This document shows positions 1-5,198 of a DNA stretch of 6,439 nucleotides, piece after piece. How positions within the stretch are numbered: position 1 is the stretch's first letter; each line of letters starts with the position of its first letter. Source of the stretch: Candidatus Methylomirabilota bacterium (GTDB lineage Bacteria; Methylomirabilota; Methylomirabilia; Methylomirabilales; 2-02-FULL-66-22); contig JACQXP010000261.1 of the NCBI GenBank assembly GCA_016208645.1, positions 1 to 6,439 of the forward strand. Direction: 5' to 3'. A model generated the notes under the pieces. The model did not search any database. It was not told the DNA's origin and saw only the letters and a program-made list of their open reading frames with translations. The position numbers and the translations under genes were made by a program.

Positions 1-173
1 TACGGGTGCCCCCCGGTGGTAAGCGGTGCCACGATAAACGTGCGGAGATGCGCGTTGAGTTCATCGGGTGACACGACAACGCACGGCCTCGTCTTGCGGA
101 TCTCCCGGCCACGTGTAGGATTGAGGTCAACCAGAAAGACCTCGCCGCGGCGAATCCCACCCACTACTTCCAC
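1..173 (-). CDS. mazF: MazF-family endoribonuclease toxin, 5' part only
   Basis: The toxin of a type II toxin-antitoxin pair. MazF enzymes cut single-stranded mRNA at short sequence motifs and stop growth when the antitoxin is lost. The first 57 residues are visible and the C-terminal half lies beyond the left edge. The conserved N-terminal block reads RGEVFLVDLNPTRG (residues 9-22), followed by KTRPCVVVS (27-35) and APLTTGG (49-55). Arg29 and Thr52 fall at the same numbers as the catalytic Arg29 and Thr52 of E. coli MazF, so the visible part looks intact. I chose the GTG at 173 because an AGGGAG purine run (186-181) sits 7 nt upstream. A GTG at 164, overlapping the antitoxin stop as TAGTG, is the alternative. 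Either start overlaps mazE, which implies translational coupling with the antitoxin made first. Confidence in the family is high; completeness cannot be judged. Confidence 0.9.
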   Translation of the reverse strand, partial: MEVVGGIRRGEVFLVDLNPTRGREIRKTRPCVVVSPDELNAHLRTFIVAPLTTGGHP

Positions 174-415
174 TGCCACTCCCTGCTATCGAAGTGCGTC
201 GCTGTCGGTTCGTCTAAGAGCCGGTCGTCGCCCCTCCGCCGCGCCAGCCTTGCTGCCTCGGCCCAACCTGATCGGGGCTGCACCGCTGCCCTGATGACGA
301 CGGCACCGTCTCGCACTCGGACCTCAACCTCGTCCGTCAGGCCGGCCTCTTCGATGACCGGCTTGGGCAGGCGGATCCCCCGGGAATTGCCGATCCGGAC
401 TAAGCGTGCCTTCAT
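164..415 (-). CDS. mazE: MazE/AbrB-type antitoxin
   Basis: An 83-residue antitoxin that should bind and neutralise the adjacent MazF and repress its own operon. Residues 1-43 form a SpoVT/AbrB swapped-hairpin DNA-binding domain, beginning MKARLVRIGNSRGIRLPK with the family's IGNSxGIRLPK core. The C-terminal part (about 50-83) is a charged, flexible tail containing ARRRGDDRLLDEP and ending REWQWK, the aromatic pattern typical of the toxin-binding arm in MazE/PemI proteins. The ATG at 415 has an SD GGAGGT eight bases upstream. An in-frame ATG at 457 is rejected because it lies upstream of the predicted transcription start and would add residues unlike the family. The stop overlaps the start region of mazF. 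Seen: domain sequence, SD, overlap. Known: antitoxin role. Inferred: autorepression. Confidence 0.92.
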   Translation of the reverse strand: MKARLVRIGNSRGIRLPKPVIEEAGLTDEVEVRVRDGAVVIRAAVQPRSGWAEAARLARRRGDDRLLDEPTATHFDSREWQWK

Positions 416-442
416 CTGAACGCACCTCCAGGGCGTGATCAC

Positions 443-471
443 AATGTACTCACACAACGTCCTTCTGTCAA
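443..471 (-). promoter_or_regulatory. Promoter of mazEF with overlapping palindrome
   Basis: On the minus strand a perfect -35 TTGACA (471-466) is separated by exactly 17 nt from TACATT (448-443), which matches four of six bases of the -10 consensus. Transcription would start near 436, giving a leader of about 20 nt that carries the mazE SD. The 8-bp palindrome GTGATCAC (442-435) overlaps the predicted start site and is a candidate operator for the MazE-MazF complex. The operator role is inference from position. Confidence 0.72.
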
Positions 472-479
472 CCCTCTCG

Positions 480-832
480 ACCGCCGGGCGAACGGCGCGG
501 CGGCTGGGCCGCAGGCGCGCAGGCTCGCGCGCATGCCGGAGTGCCTGGCGGCTTCAGCCGCTCGCTCAGGTCCGCGACCCGTTGACCTCTCCTGTCGCGG
601 GGCGTAAACCTTCGCCGAGCAGCCCCTGGTAGCGCAGACGGGCGATCGCCCCCAGAGGCTGGAGGGTCGGCCCGCCCGCGGAGCCAAAGTTCGGACCCGC
701 ACAATGCACCTGCACTATCAGGGGACGTCCTTGACTAACTAAACCTACTCCCTTGCCGCTGGTCGCAGGCTCTTGTCGATGGCGGGTGCGCATATGCCCA
801 GCAATGGAGCCACCTGGGTTCGGAGCATCCCC
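480..832. other. Intergenic stretch without a supported gene
   Basis: Between the mazEF promoter and the transposase remnant I see open frames on both strands, but none has a good SD, a recognisable family motif or convincing codon use. They are Arg/Pro/Ala/Ser-rich in the way non-coding GC-rich DNA translates. The block at 717-742 contains a GGGGACGTCC core followed by TTGACTAACTAA. This resembles sequences I associate with the flanks of REP-associated transposase genes and fits the remnant just downstream, but that link is from memory and weak. Confidence 0.5.
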
Positions 833-916
833 AGGTCCGGCACCTTGCACCACGTCATGCTCCGGGGGATCGAGCGGGGCCGGATCGTCCGGGACTGCAG
901 GCATCGGGAGACGTTC
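833..916 (+). pseudogene. N-terminal remnant of a REP-associated (Y1/IS200-like) transposase
   Basis: Read from 833, the frame gives RSGTLHHVMLRGIERG followed by RIVRDCRHRETF. This closely follows the start of the Y1 transposase domain of REP-associated tyrosine transposases, which typically have a Pro-Gly-x-x-(H/Y)HV segment, an RG-(I/N)-ER motif, then an aspartate-rich stretch and a DRxxF motif. The usual initiator-proximal Pro is replaced by Ser, and one of the usual Asp residues by Cys. After position 916 the similarity ends: the HUH motif (HVHL), the catalytic Tyr region and the C-terminal HTH cannot be found in any plus-strand frame up to 1100. The gene is therefore a truncated, dead fragment. 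The frame happens to stay open into the downstream hydrolase, so an automatic call could fuse the two. REP-like hairpins at 2920-3003 may be relics of the same kind of system. Confidence 0.7.
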
Positions 917-1102
917 GGGCCATGGATCCCATCGGCCGCTGGACCTCTGCCAGCGCGCAGGCATGGGGCATGCGTGGAGACGGATAAGTCAACTCCGTCA
1001 ACAACCCTTTACGGCAACCGCAAAGGCCCCTCCGCGGATTGGATGGATCGGGGACCGGGAAAACCGTTGCGAGCGGACCGGCCATCTGGGATAGTGGCCC
1101 CG

Positions 1103-1954
1103 ATGGGCGGGCCAAGGAGTGCGAGTCTTCGATCGGGGCTGGCGGCTGTGGCGGCGTTGGCAACGCTCATCGCGGGGTGCAGCGTGGAGCGGGCATTCAT
1201 CTACTTTCCGAGCCGAGGCCTCCATGCGACGCCGGCCCAGTGGGGGCTCCGGTACGAGGACGCCGAGCTGCGGTCGTCGGATGGGGTGCGCCTGCACGGC
1301 TGGTTCGTCCCGGCCCAGGGAGGCGGGCCCACGTTGCTCTGGGCCCACGGGAATGCCGGGACGATCGCGGATCGCCTCCCCATCATTCAGTTCCTGCACG
1401 AGCGCCTCAAGATCGCCCTCCTGATCTTCGACTACCGCGGGTACGGCCGGAGCGAGGGCCGCCCCTCGGAGGAAGGAACATACCGGGACGCCGAGGCGGC
1501 CCTGGCGTACCTGCGGGGACGTCCCGACGTGGACGGGCGCCGGATCATCTATTACGGGGAATCCATCGGCTCGGCCATTGTCCTGGACCTGGCCACGCGG
1601 GAGGCTCCCGCCGGGCTCATCCTGGAGGCGCCCTTCACGTCTATCCGCGACATGGCGCGGACCCACTATCCATTCCTCCCGGTGTGGAACCTCCTCCGGA
1701 CGAAATACGATTCCCTGGGGAAGATCGGCCGGGTCCAGGCCCCGCTCCTGCTTCTCCACGGGGACCGGGACAGAATCGTCCCCCTTGCGCAGGGACGTCG
1801 GCTCTTCGAGGCGGCGAATGCTCCCAAGGAATTCGTCGTAATCCCGGGGGCCGACCACAACGACGCCTGGACCGTCGGGCGCGAGACGATCCTCCTGGCC
1901 TGGGCGCGCTTTCTGGAAAGCCTCCCGTTGCCGCCCGGACCGCGGGGGTCATGA
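1103..1954 (+). CDS. Lipoprotein alpha/beta hydrolase (ABHD13/BEM46-like)
   Basis: A 283-residue serine hydrolase of the alpha/beta fold, predicted to be a membrane-anchored lipoprotein facing the periplasm. Residues 1-26 form a lipoprotein signal peptide: Arg5 and Arg10, a hydrophobic core (11-23) and the lipobox LIAGC with Cys26. The mature part has the oxyanion motif AHGNAG (81-86), YRGYGRSEG (111-119), the nucleophile elbow GESIGS (Ser154), the acid in HGDRDRIVP (Asp223) and the catalytic His252 in GADHNDAW. This set matches the ABHD13/YfhR/BEM46 group, whose substrates are mostly unknown; esterase or thioesterase activity is plausible. ATG 1103 was chosen because it places the signal peptide at the N-terminus. 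Its SD is weak (GGGA, 11 nt upstream), and a GTG at 1094 is possible. A much longer frame from 773 is rejected because it absorbs the transposase remnant. The epimerase gene follows after 30 nt. Confidence 0.88.
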   Translation: MGGPRSASLRSGLAAVAALATLIAGCSVERAFIYFPSRGLHATPAQWGLRYEDAELRSSDGVRLHGWFVPAQGGGPTLLWAHGNAGTIADRLPIIQFLHERLKIALLIFDYRGYGRSEGRPSEEGTYRDAEAALAYLRGRPDVDGRRIIYYGESIGSAIVLDLATREAPAGLILEAPFTSIRDMARTHYPFLPVWNLLRTKYDSLGKIGRVQAPLLLLHGDRDRIVPLAQGRRLFEAANAPKEFVVIPGADHNDAWTVGRETILLAWARFLESLPLPPGPRGS

Positions 1955-1984
1955 TCCTGCGCCTGTTGTGCGTCCCTGACCACC

Positions 1985-2890
1985 ATGCCGCTCATCACGC
2001 TCACAAATAGTCGGCTGAAGGTAGAAATCCTCCCCGAGGTGGGTGCCGGCGTCGTCACCTGTGCCGCTCGGTTGGGGGAGACGTGGGTGCCGATCATGCG
2101 CCCGACGCCACGCGAGGCGCTGGCCGAGGGCGACTCGTCACGGATGGCCAGTTACCTGCTCGTGCCATTCTCCAACCGACTGCGCGACGCGCGCTTTCAA
2201 TTCAGAGGGCGAACGTACCAGCTCAGGCCGAACATGCCTGAAGGCCACGTGATCCATGGCGACGTGCGCCAGCGGCCCTGGGTGGTGAAAGAGGCACGCA
2301 GCGACGCGCTGACGCTGGCCTTCGACTCGCAGGACTTCGCCGACATGAATTTCCCTTTCCCCTTCACCGCGGTGGTCCACTACGAACTCTCCGGCGAGGC
2401 GTTCGACTCGACGCTGACGCTGACCAATGCGGGCGTCGAACCGATGCCGGCGGGCTTCGGGTTCCACCCGTATTTCAACCGGACGCTGGCCGCGGCGGGC
2501 GAGGCGGTGGAATTGGCGGCGAAGGTGCGTGGGGTTTATCCGGAACTCATCCCGTCCACGGCCGCGGGGCCGCTCGCGCCGGATCAGGATTTCTCGGTCT
2601 CGCGGCCCCTGGGTGATGCCGTCTTCGACCACTGCTTCGCGGGGTGGGACGGCCGCGCGATGATCTCCTGGCCGGGTTCGGGGGTGATAGCAACGCTGGA
2701 ATGCCCGCCGCCACTCACTCATCTCATTCTGCACACACCACCCGGCCGATCTTTTTTTGCGCTGGAACCGGTCACGCACGCCAACAACGGGTTCAACCTC
2801 TTTGCCGCCGAGCATCCGGGCACGGGCGTCCAGGTGCTCGAACCGGGCCAGGCAATGGAAGCGCGCCTTCGGCTCAGAATCACAACTTAG
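1985..2890 (+). CDS. Aldose 1-epimerase (galactose mutarotase-like)
   Basis: A 301-residue cytoplasmic enzyme of the galactose mutarotase-like superfamily, which interconverts alpha and beta anomers of aldoses. Family landmarks are present in order: the substrate-binding FSNRLRDARF with Asn64 and Arg65, the first catalytic His in HVIHGDV (His91), the second in GFGFHPYFNR (His161), an Asp in FDHCF (Asp215) and the catalytic base Glu261 in ALEPVTHANNGFN. These correspond to the His96, His170, Asp243 and Glu304 set of the Lactococcus enzyme. No signal peptide is seen. The start lacks a clear SD; being 30 nt after the hydrolase stop, it may depend on readthrough or coupling. Codon choice (GCG, GGC, CGC, CTG, ACG) differs visibly from the GCC/GGG/CGG/CTC style of the neighbours, hinting at separate ancestry. 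The closest subtype appears to be the YphB-like aldose epimerases; the sugar specificity cannot be told. Confidence 0.9.
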   Translation: MPLITLTNSRLKVEILPEVGAGVVTCAARLGETWVPIMRPTPREALAEGDSSRMASYLLVPFSNRLRDARFQFRGRTYQLRPNMPEGHVIHGDVRQRPWVVKEARSDALTLAFDSQDFADMNFPFPFTAVVHYELSGEAFDSTLTLTNAGVEPMPAGFGFHPYFNRTLAAAGEAVELAAKVRGVYPELIPSTAAGPLAPDQDFSVSRPLGDAVFDHCFAGWDGRAMISWPGSGVIATLECPPPLTHLILHTPPGRSFFALEPVTHANNGFNLFAAEHPGTGVQVLEPGQAMEARLRLRITT

Positions 2891-2919
2891 CTCGGAGTAT
2901 ACCTGGCGAACCCCAGACA

Positions 2920-3003
2920 CCCTCACCCGCGCCCTCTCCCATCGAGGGAGAGGGGCACATTTCTTGATGCCCTCTCCCCACGCGGGAGAGGCATGGTGAA
3001 GGG
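2920..3003. repeat. Pair of REP-like hairpins
   Basis: Two adjacent palindromes lie 30 nt after the epimerase stop. The first pairs CCCTCTCCC (2932-2940) with GGGAGAGGG (2946-2954) around a 5-nt loop. The second pairs CCTCTCCC (2971-2978) with GGGAGAGG (2984-2991), and an outer ATG/CAT extends the stem across a bulged C. The outer edges CCCTCACC (2920-2927) and GGTGAAGG (2996-3003) are also nearly complementary, so the whole could fold as a three-way junction. The CCCTCACCC-CCCTCTCCC wording is typical of dispersed REP/BIME elements in GC-rich bacteria. No U-tract follows, so this is not a standard intrinsic terminator, though it could protect the 3' end of the upstream mRNA. Confidence 0.75.
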
Positions 3004-3129
3004 ACGGCCCCGAGGCACGAAGCGAGTTCACGAATAATTCGGGTTCGGGTGGTCTGACCCTTGAATAACCGGGCTGCCGGAGCGTCGAAGTATGCGAGTC
3101 CCGGAGAGGATTTTCGGCCCTGGAGGGTA

Positions 3130-3158
3130 TTGACTTGCTCGCCTCTGTCTGTTACAAG
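3130..3158 (+). promoter_or_regulatory. Promoter of the glycine-zipper lipoprotein gene
   Basis: TTGACT (3130-3135, five of six bases) and TACAAG (3153-3158, four of six) are spaced by exactly 17 nt. Transcription from about 3165 would leave a leader of roughly 40 nt carrying the SD GGAGGG (3194-3199). No operator-like dyad was seen around it. The fit is good for a sigma70-type promoter but unproven. Confidence 0.6.
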
Positions 3159-3206
3159 GCAACCGTGGGAGAAAACGGAAAACCCAGATTGGTGGAGGGT
3201 AAGGGC

Positions 3207-3839
3207 ATGAAGAAACTCGCGCTCCTCCTGGTTGCGGCACTGGCTCTCCCGGCCTGCGCGGAGATGTCCGGCGCCCAGAAGGGGGCTCTGGTCGGGGCCG
3301 GGACAGGGGCCGCGGCCGGGGCCATCATCGGGAGTCAGGTGAAGGGGAATCGGTCCGGCCATGCGGGCACCGGTGCGGTCATCGGGGCCCTGGGCGGGGC
3401 CGCAGCGGGCGCCCTGATCGGCGATGCCATGGAGCAGAAGAAGCCTGCTGCGCCGCAGCAGGGCGGTGTGCTCCAGCCTGTGCCGCCGCCGGGCCAGCCG
3501 GCCGCGAGCCCGCCGCCGCCGACCCAGGCCAGCGTCACCGTTCCGGGGCAGTACGCGGGGGATCCCACGCGGGGCCAGTTCGTGAACGGCACCCCCTACC
3601 AGTTGAAGGTCTACGTGGACGTGGATCCGCCGCGGGAGTCCTCGGCCCCGTACCTGACCATGAGCCCGAACGATGTCCTCCCGGCCAACCTGGACGTCGG
3701 GGCTCATCGGGTGGTGGCCATCGCCACCCGGGACACGCAATTGGGGCCGCGGACCGTGGGGCGGTCCGACAGGCAGCTCAGGATTGATGTGCGGGCGCCT
3801 GGCTGGGAGCTGCGGTTCACCGACGGCGACTTCCGGTAA
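3207..3839 (+). CDS. Glycine-zipper lipoprotein with C-terminal beta-rich domain
   Basis: A 210-residue predicted outer-membrane or periplasmic lipoprotein. The signal peptide MKKLALLLVAALALPAC ends in the lipobox LPAC with lipidated Cys17. Residues 26-72 form a glycine zipper of the YMGG/SmpA-like class, with repeated small-residue GxxxG steps (GALVGAGTGAAAG, then GAVIGALGGAAAGALIG), able to pack or insert into a membrane. A Pro/Gln/Gly-rich linker (about 80-114) leads to a C-terminal domain (121-210) rich in alternating hydrophobic residues, which contains FVNGTPYQLKVYVDVDPP, a DVLPANLDVGAHRVV stretch and GWELRF. I do not recognise that domain; it looks like an immunoglobulin-like or PEGA-like beta sandwich. 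The start is fixed by SD GGAGGG seven bases upstream and by the signal peptide; an in-frame TTG at 3135 lies within the -35 box and is rejected. A strong terminator follows. The likely role is envelope integrity or surface structure, by inference only. Confidence 0.85.
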   Translation: MKKLALLLVAALALPACAEMSGAQKGALVGAGTGAAAGAIIGSQVKGNRSGHAGTGAVIGALGGAAAGALIGDAMEQKKPAAPQQGGVLQPVPPPGQPAASPPPPTQASVTVPGQYAGDPTRGQFVNGTPYQLKVYVDVDPPRESSAPYLTMSPNDVLPANLDVGAHRVVAIATRDTQLGPRTVGRSDRQLRIDVRAPGWELRFTDGDFR

Positions 3840-3864
3840 TCGCCACGCAGGAGCCACGTGATAT

Positions 3865-3914
3865 GGCCGCGGGTGCCCTCCGACCATCGGACGGGTGGCC
3901 GCGGCCGCTTTTTT
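3865..3914 (+). terminator. Intrinsic terminator abutting the next SD
   Basis: The outer stem GGCCGCGG (3865-3872) pairs with CCGCGGCC (3899-3906). An inner stem CCCTCCGA/TCGGA-GGG (3876-3883 with 3887-3891 and 3893-3895, one bulged C) closes on a CCA loop. Two possible G-U pairs and a G-G mismatch lie between them. Six T residues (3909-3914) follow after GC. It sits 25 nt after the lipoprotein stop and should end that transcript. It is unusual in that the SD of the next gene begins two or three bases after the T-run, so any transcript of that gene must pass through it. Confidence 0.85.
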
Positions 3915-3926
3915 GAGGGAGGACCT

Positions 3927-4712
3927 GTGCCCTTCATCAGCGTGAACGGCGCGGCCATCCACTACGCCGCCGAGGCGCCGCCGGGGGCCAGCGGTGGCCC
4001 GGCCGTCCTGTTCCTGCACGGCGCGGGCGGCACGCAAGAGCACTGGCGCTTCCAGGTGCGGCACGTGGGGCCACGCTGGAGGGCCATGAGTGTGGATCTC
4101 CCGGGCCACGGGGACAGCCAGGGGGAGGGCTACCTGACGATCCCGGAGTACCGCGATTTCGTGCGGGCCCTGCTGGATGCCCTGGGCATCTCCCGGGCCG
4201 TGCTGGTCGGCCACTCCATGGGGGGCGGGATCGCCCAGAGTCTTGCGCTGTCCTCTCCCGACCGCCTGGCGGGACTGGTCCTGGTGGGGACGGTGGCGCG
4301 GCTTCGTGTCCACCCGGACATCTTCGAGACCATCCGGCAGGACCTGGCGGAGGCGGGGCGGCTCATCAGCCAGTGGGCCTATTCCCAGTCGGCCCTGCCC
4401 GCCACCGTGGCCCAGGCCGCCCTGGCCTTCGCCAGGAACCGGGCAACGGTGCTGGAGGGGGATTTCCGCGCCTGTGACGCCTTCGATCTGATGCACGAGA
4501 TCGCCGCGATCCGGGTCCCCACGCTGGTCCTCTGCGGCCAGGAGGATCGCCTGACCCCCGTGAAGTACGCCCGGTTTCTGCAGGAGCAGATTCCAGGTGC
4601 GACGCTCGAGATCATCCGAGGGGCGGGCCACCTGGTGATGCTGGAGAAGCCGGTGGAGTTCAATCGGGCCCTGACCGCGTTCCTGGAGGCCCACCTGGGC
4701 ACGGCGGCCTGA
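3927..4712 (+). CDS. Cytoplasmic alpha/beta hydrolase
   Basis: A 261-residue alpha/beta-fold hydrolase of the common esterase, lipase or dienelactone-type group, without a signal peptide. The oxyanion-side motif FLHGAGG spans residues 29-35, DLPGHGDS is at 57-64, and the nucleophile elbow GHSMGGG places Ser97. The acid is Asp207 in CGQEDRLTP and the base His235 in GAGHLVMLEKP, so the triad is complete. A helical cap lies between about 125 and 190. The order and length fit families that include 3-oxoadipate enol-lactonases, MhpC-type C-C hydrolases and many esterases; the substrate cannot be assigned. The GTG at 3927 was chosen for its SD GGGAGG (3917-3922) four bases upstream and because the protein then begins directly at the FISVNG beta strand. 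An ATG at 3858 would put the terminator stem inside the coding region. The gene may be limited by partial readthrough of that terminator. It shows no sequence-level kinship with the lipoprotein hydrolase beyond the fold. Confidence 0.9.
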   Translation: MPFISVNGAAIHYAAEAPPGASGGPAVLFLHGAGGTQEHWRFQVRHVGPRWRAMSVDLPGHGDSQGEGYLTIPEYRDFVRALLDALGISRAVLVGHSMGGGIAQSLALSSPDRLAGLVLVGTVARLRVHPDIFETIRQDLAEAGRLISQWAYSQSALPATVAQAALAFARNRATVLEGDFRACDAFDLMHEIAAIRVPTLVLCGQEDRLTPVKYARFLQEQIPGATLEIIRGAGHLVMLEKPVEFNRALTAFLEAHLGTAA

Positions 4713-4716
4713 ACCT

Positions 4717-5031
4717 CGAAATTTCACCGCCAAGTGGTCATGAAACGAGTTTCACCACGACGGATGAAAATCGGGCTGCAGGGGAGGTTCCGAGGCCGCT
4801 GGCCGTCGCCCCCGGGGCCACCCCTCGGGGCGCGGGGCCGCGACGGCACCCCGCCGGAGGCGGGGTGGGGCGGTCTTGCTCCGGGTCGTTCGGCATTCAC
4901 GGGCGAATGGAGACGAGAGACGAAAGCCCGATCGTACCTTCTGGTCCTGAATTCGGCTCCAACCATGATGAGACCTGGTGCGTCTTTGCGCCCTTGTCCC
5001 GCCGTTGGCGGGATTGGCGGTGAAATATTCG
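4717..5031. repeat. MITE-like non-coding element bounded by inverted repeats
   Basis: ATTTCACCGCCAA (4721-4733) recurs as its exact reverse complement TTGGCGGTGAAAT (5014-5026). Including the outer CGAA (4717-4720) and TTCG (5028-5031), the ends match over 17 bases with one inserted base. The interior is non-coding and rich in small dyads: TGAAAC-GA-GTTTCA (4741-4754) with flanking GTGG and CCAC, a perfect 9-bp stem CACCCCGCC-GGA-GGCGGGGTG (4847-4867), and TCCCGCC-GTT-GGCGGGA (4997-5013). A purine stretch GAGACGAGAGACG is near 4910. The end wording, with a nearby GCGTCTTTGCGCCCTTG, resembles dispersed intergenic repeats I have seen in uncultured-bacterium genomes. No clear target duplication was found. 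The element begins 4 nt after the hydrolase stop and ends 2 nt before a promoter. Its status as a mobile element is inference. Confidence 0.5.
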
Positions 5032-5033
5032 GC

Positions 5034-5063
5034 TTGAAGGCATCGCCTTCCCGATGGTATAAG
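5034..5063 (+). promoter_or_regulatory. Promoter candidate for the alcohol dehydrogenase leader
   Basis: TTGAAG (5034-5039, four of six) and TATAAG (5058-5063, five of six) are spaced by 18 nt. Inside the spacer lies a short dyad, CATCG (5041-5045) and CGATG (5052-5056), which could be an operator half-site pair but is only 5 bp per arm. Transcription would start near 5070, giving a leader of about 130 nt before the dehydrogenase ATG. The leader contains the small ORF and terminator described separately. Confidence 0.5.
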
Positions 5064-5092
5064 ACGCTTCGTCCCCCAGCGACGAGGCGCGC

Positions 5093-5152
5093 ATGACCCT
5101 GTTGCCTGGATTCTTGCTCCCGAGGCACCATACACAACCTTCCGAGGGATGA
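5093..5152 (+). CDS. Possible 19-residue leader peptide
   Basis: A short frame in the presumed dehydrogenase leader starts with ATG, preceded five bases upstream by GAGG (5084-5087). It encodes MTLLPGFLLPRHHTQPSEG and ends at TGA. The stop codon falls in the loop of the terminator hairpin, so a ribosome finishing the peptide would cover the left arm of the stem. A 9-bp hairpin (5065-5073 with 5081-5089, one G-U) would bury the GAGG if the transcript begins far enough upstream. The peptide contains four Leu and an adjacent His pair but no long run of one amino acid. It may be a regulatory leader ORF or chance; the placement relative to the terminator is the only argument for it. Confidence 0.3.
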   Translation: MTLLPGFLLPRHHTQPSEG

Positions 5153-5176
5153 TTGGTCCCGGAAGGTTTTTCTTTT
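5136..5176 (+). terminator. Intrinsic terminator or attenuator before the dehydrogenase gene
   Basis: AACCTTCC (5136-5143) pairs perfectly with GGAAGGTT (5161-5168). After a 2-nt GA bulge an inner GGGA (5146-5149) pairs with TCCC (5157-5160) around a 7-nt loop. A T-rich tract (5167-5176, broken once by C) follows. The dehydrogenase SD GGAGG (5189-5193) begins 12 nt later, which leaves no room for a separate promoter. Either the gene is expressed by readthrough, or this is a regulated attenuator. It could also end transcripts from the upstream hydrolase, 420 nt away. Confidence 0.8.
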
Positions 5177-5198
5177 CCCGATCAGCCTGGAGGCCCTT

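Noticed and set aside
439..704. Minus-strand frames upstream of mazE
   Set aside because: They overlap the mazE promoter, have no SD or known motif, and their composition looks non-coding.
975..997. Direct GTTGAC repeats on the minus strand as a promoter or binding site
   Set aside because: Only two 6-nt copies, with no -10 box at proper spacing and no gene downstream on that strand; probably chance.
773..1102. Extended N-terminus of the lipoprotein hydrolase reading from 773
   Set aside because: The added 110 residues include a transposase remnant and low-quality sequence, and would bury the lipoprotein signal peptide inside the protein.
1039..2010. Plus-strand frame overlapping the lipoprotein hydrolase
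   Set aside because: It is a shifted-frame shadow of the hydrolase, Gly/Arg/Pro-rich, with no motif and no SD.
2880..4733. Long minus-strand open frame of 617 codons
   Set aside because: It lies antisense to the lipoprotein and hydrolase genes, whose domains are clear. The translation is Arg/Gly/His/Pro-rich without family motifs and arises from GC-rich codon bias.
5064..5176. T-box or other known riboswitch in the dehydrogenase leader
   Set aside because: The T-box antiterminator core (GGTGGNACCGCG-like) and the conserved cores of the TPP, cobalamin, guanidine, fluoride and c-di-GMP classes were not found by eye.
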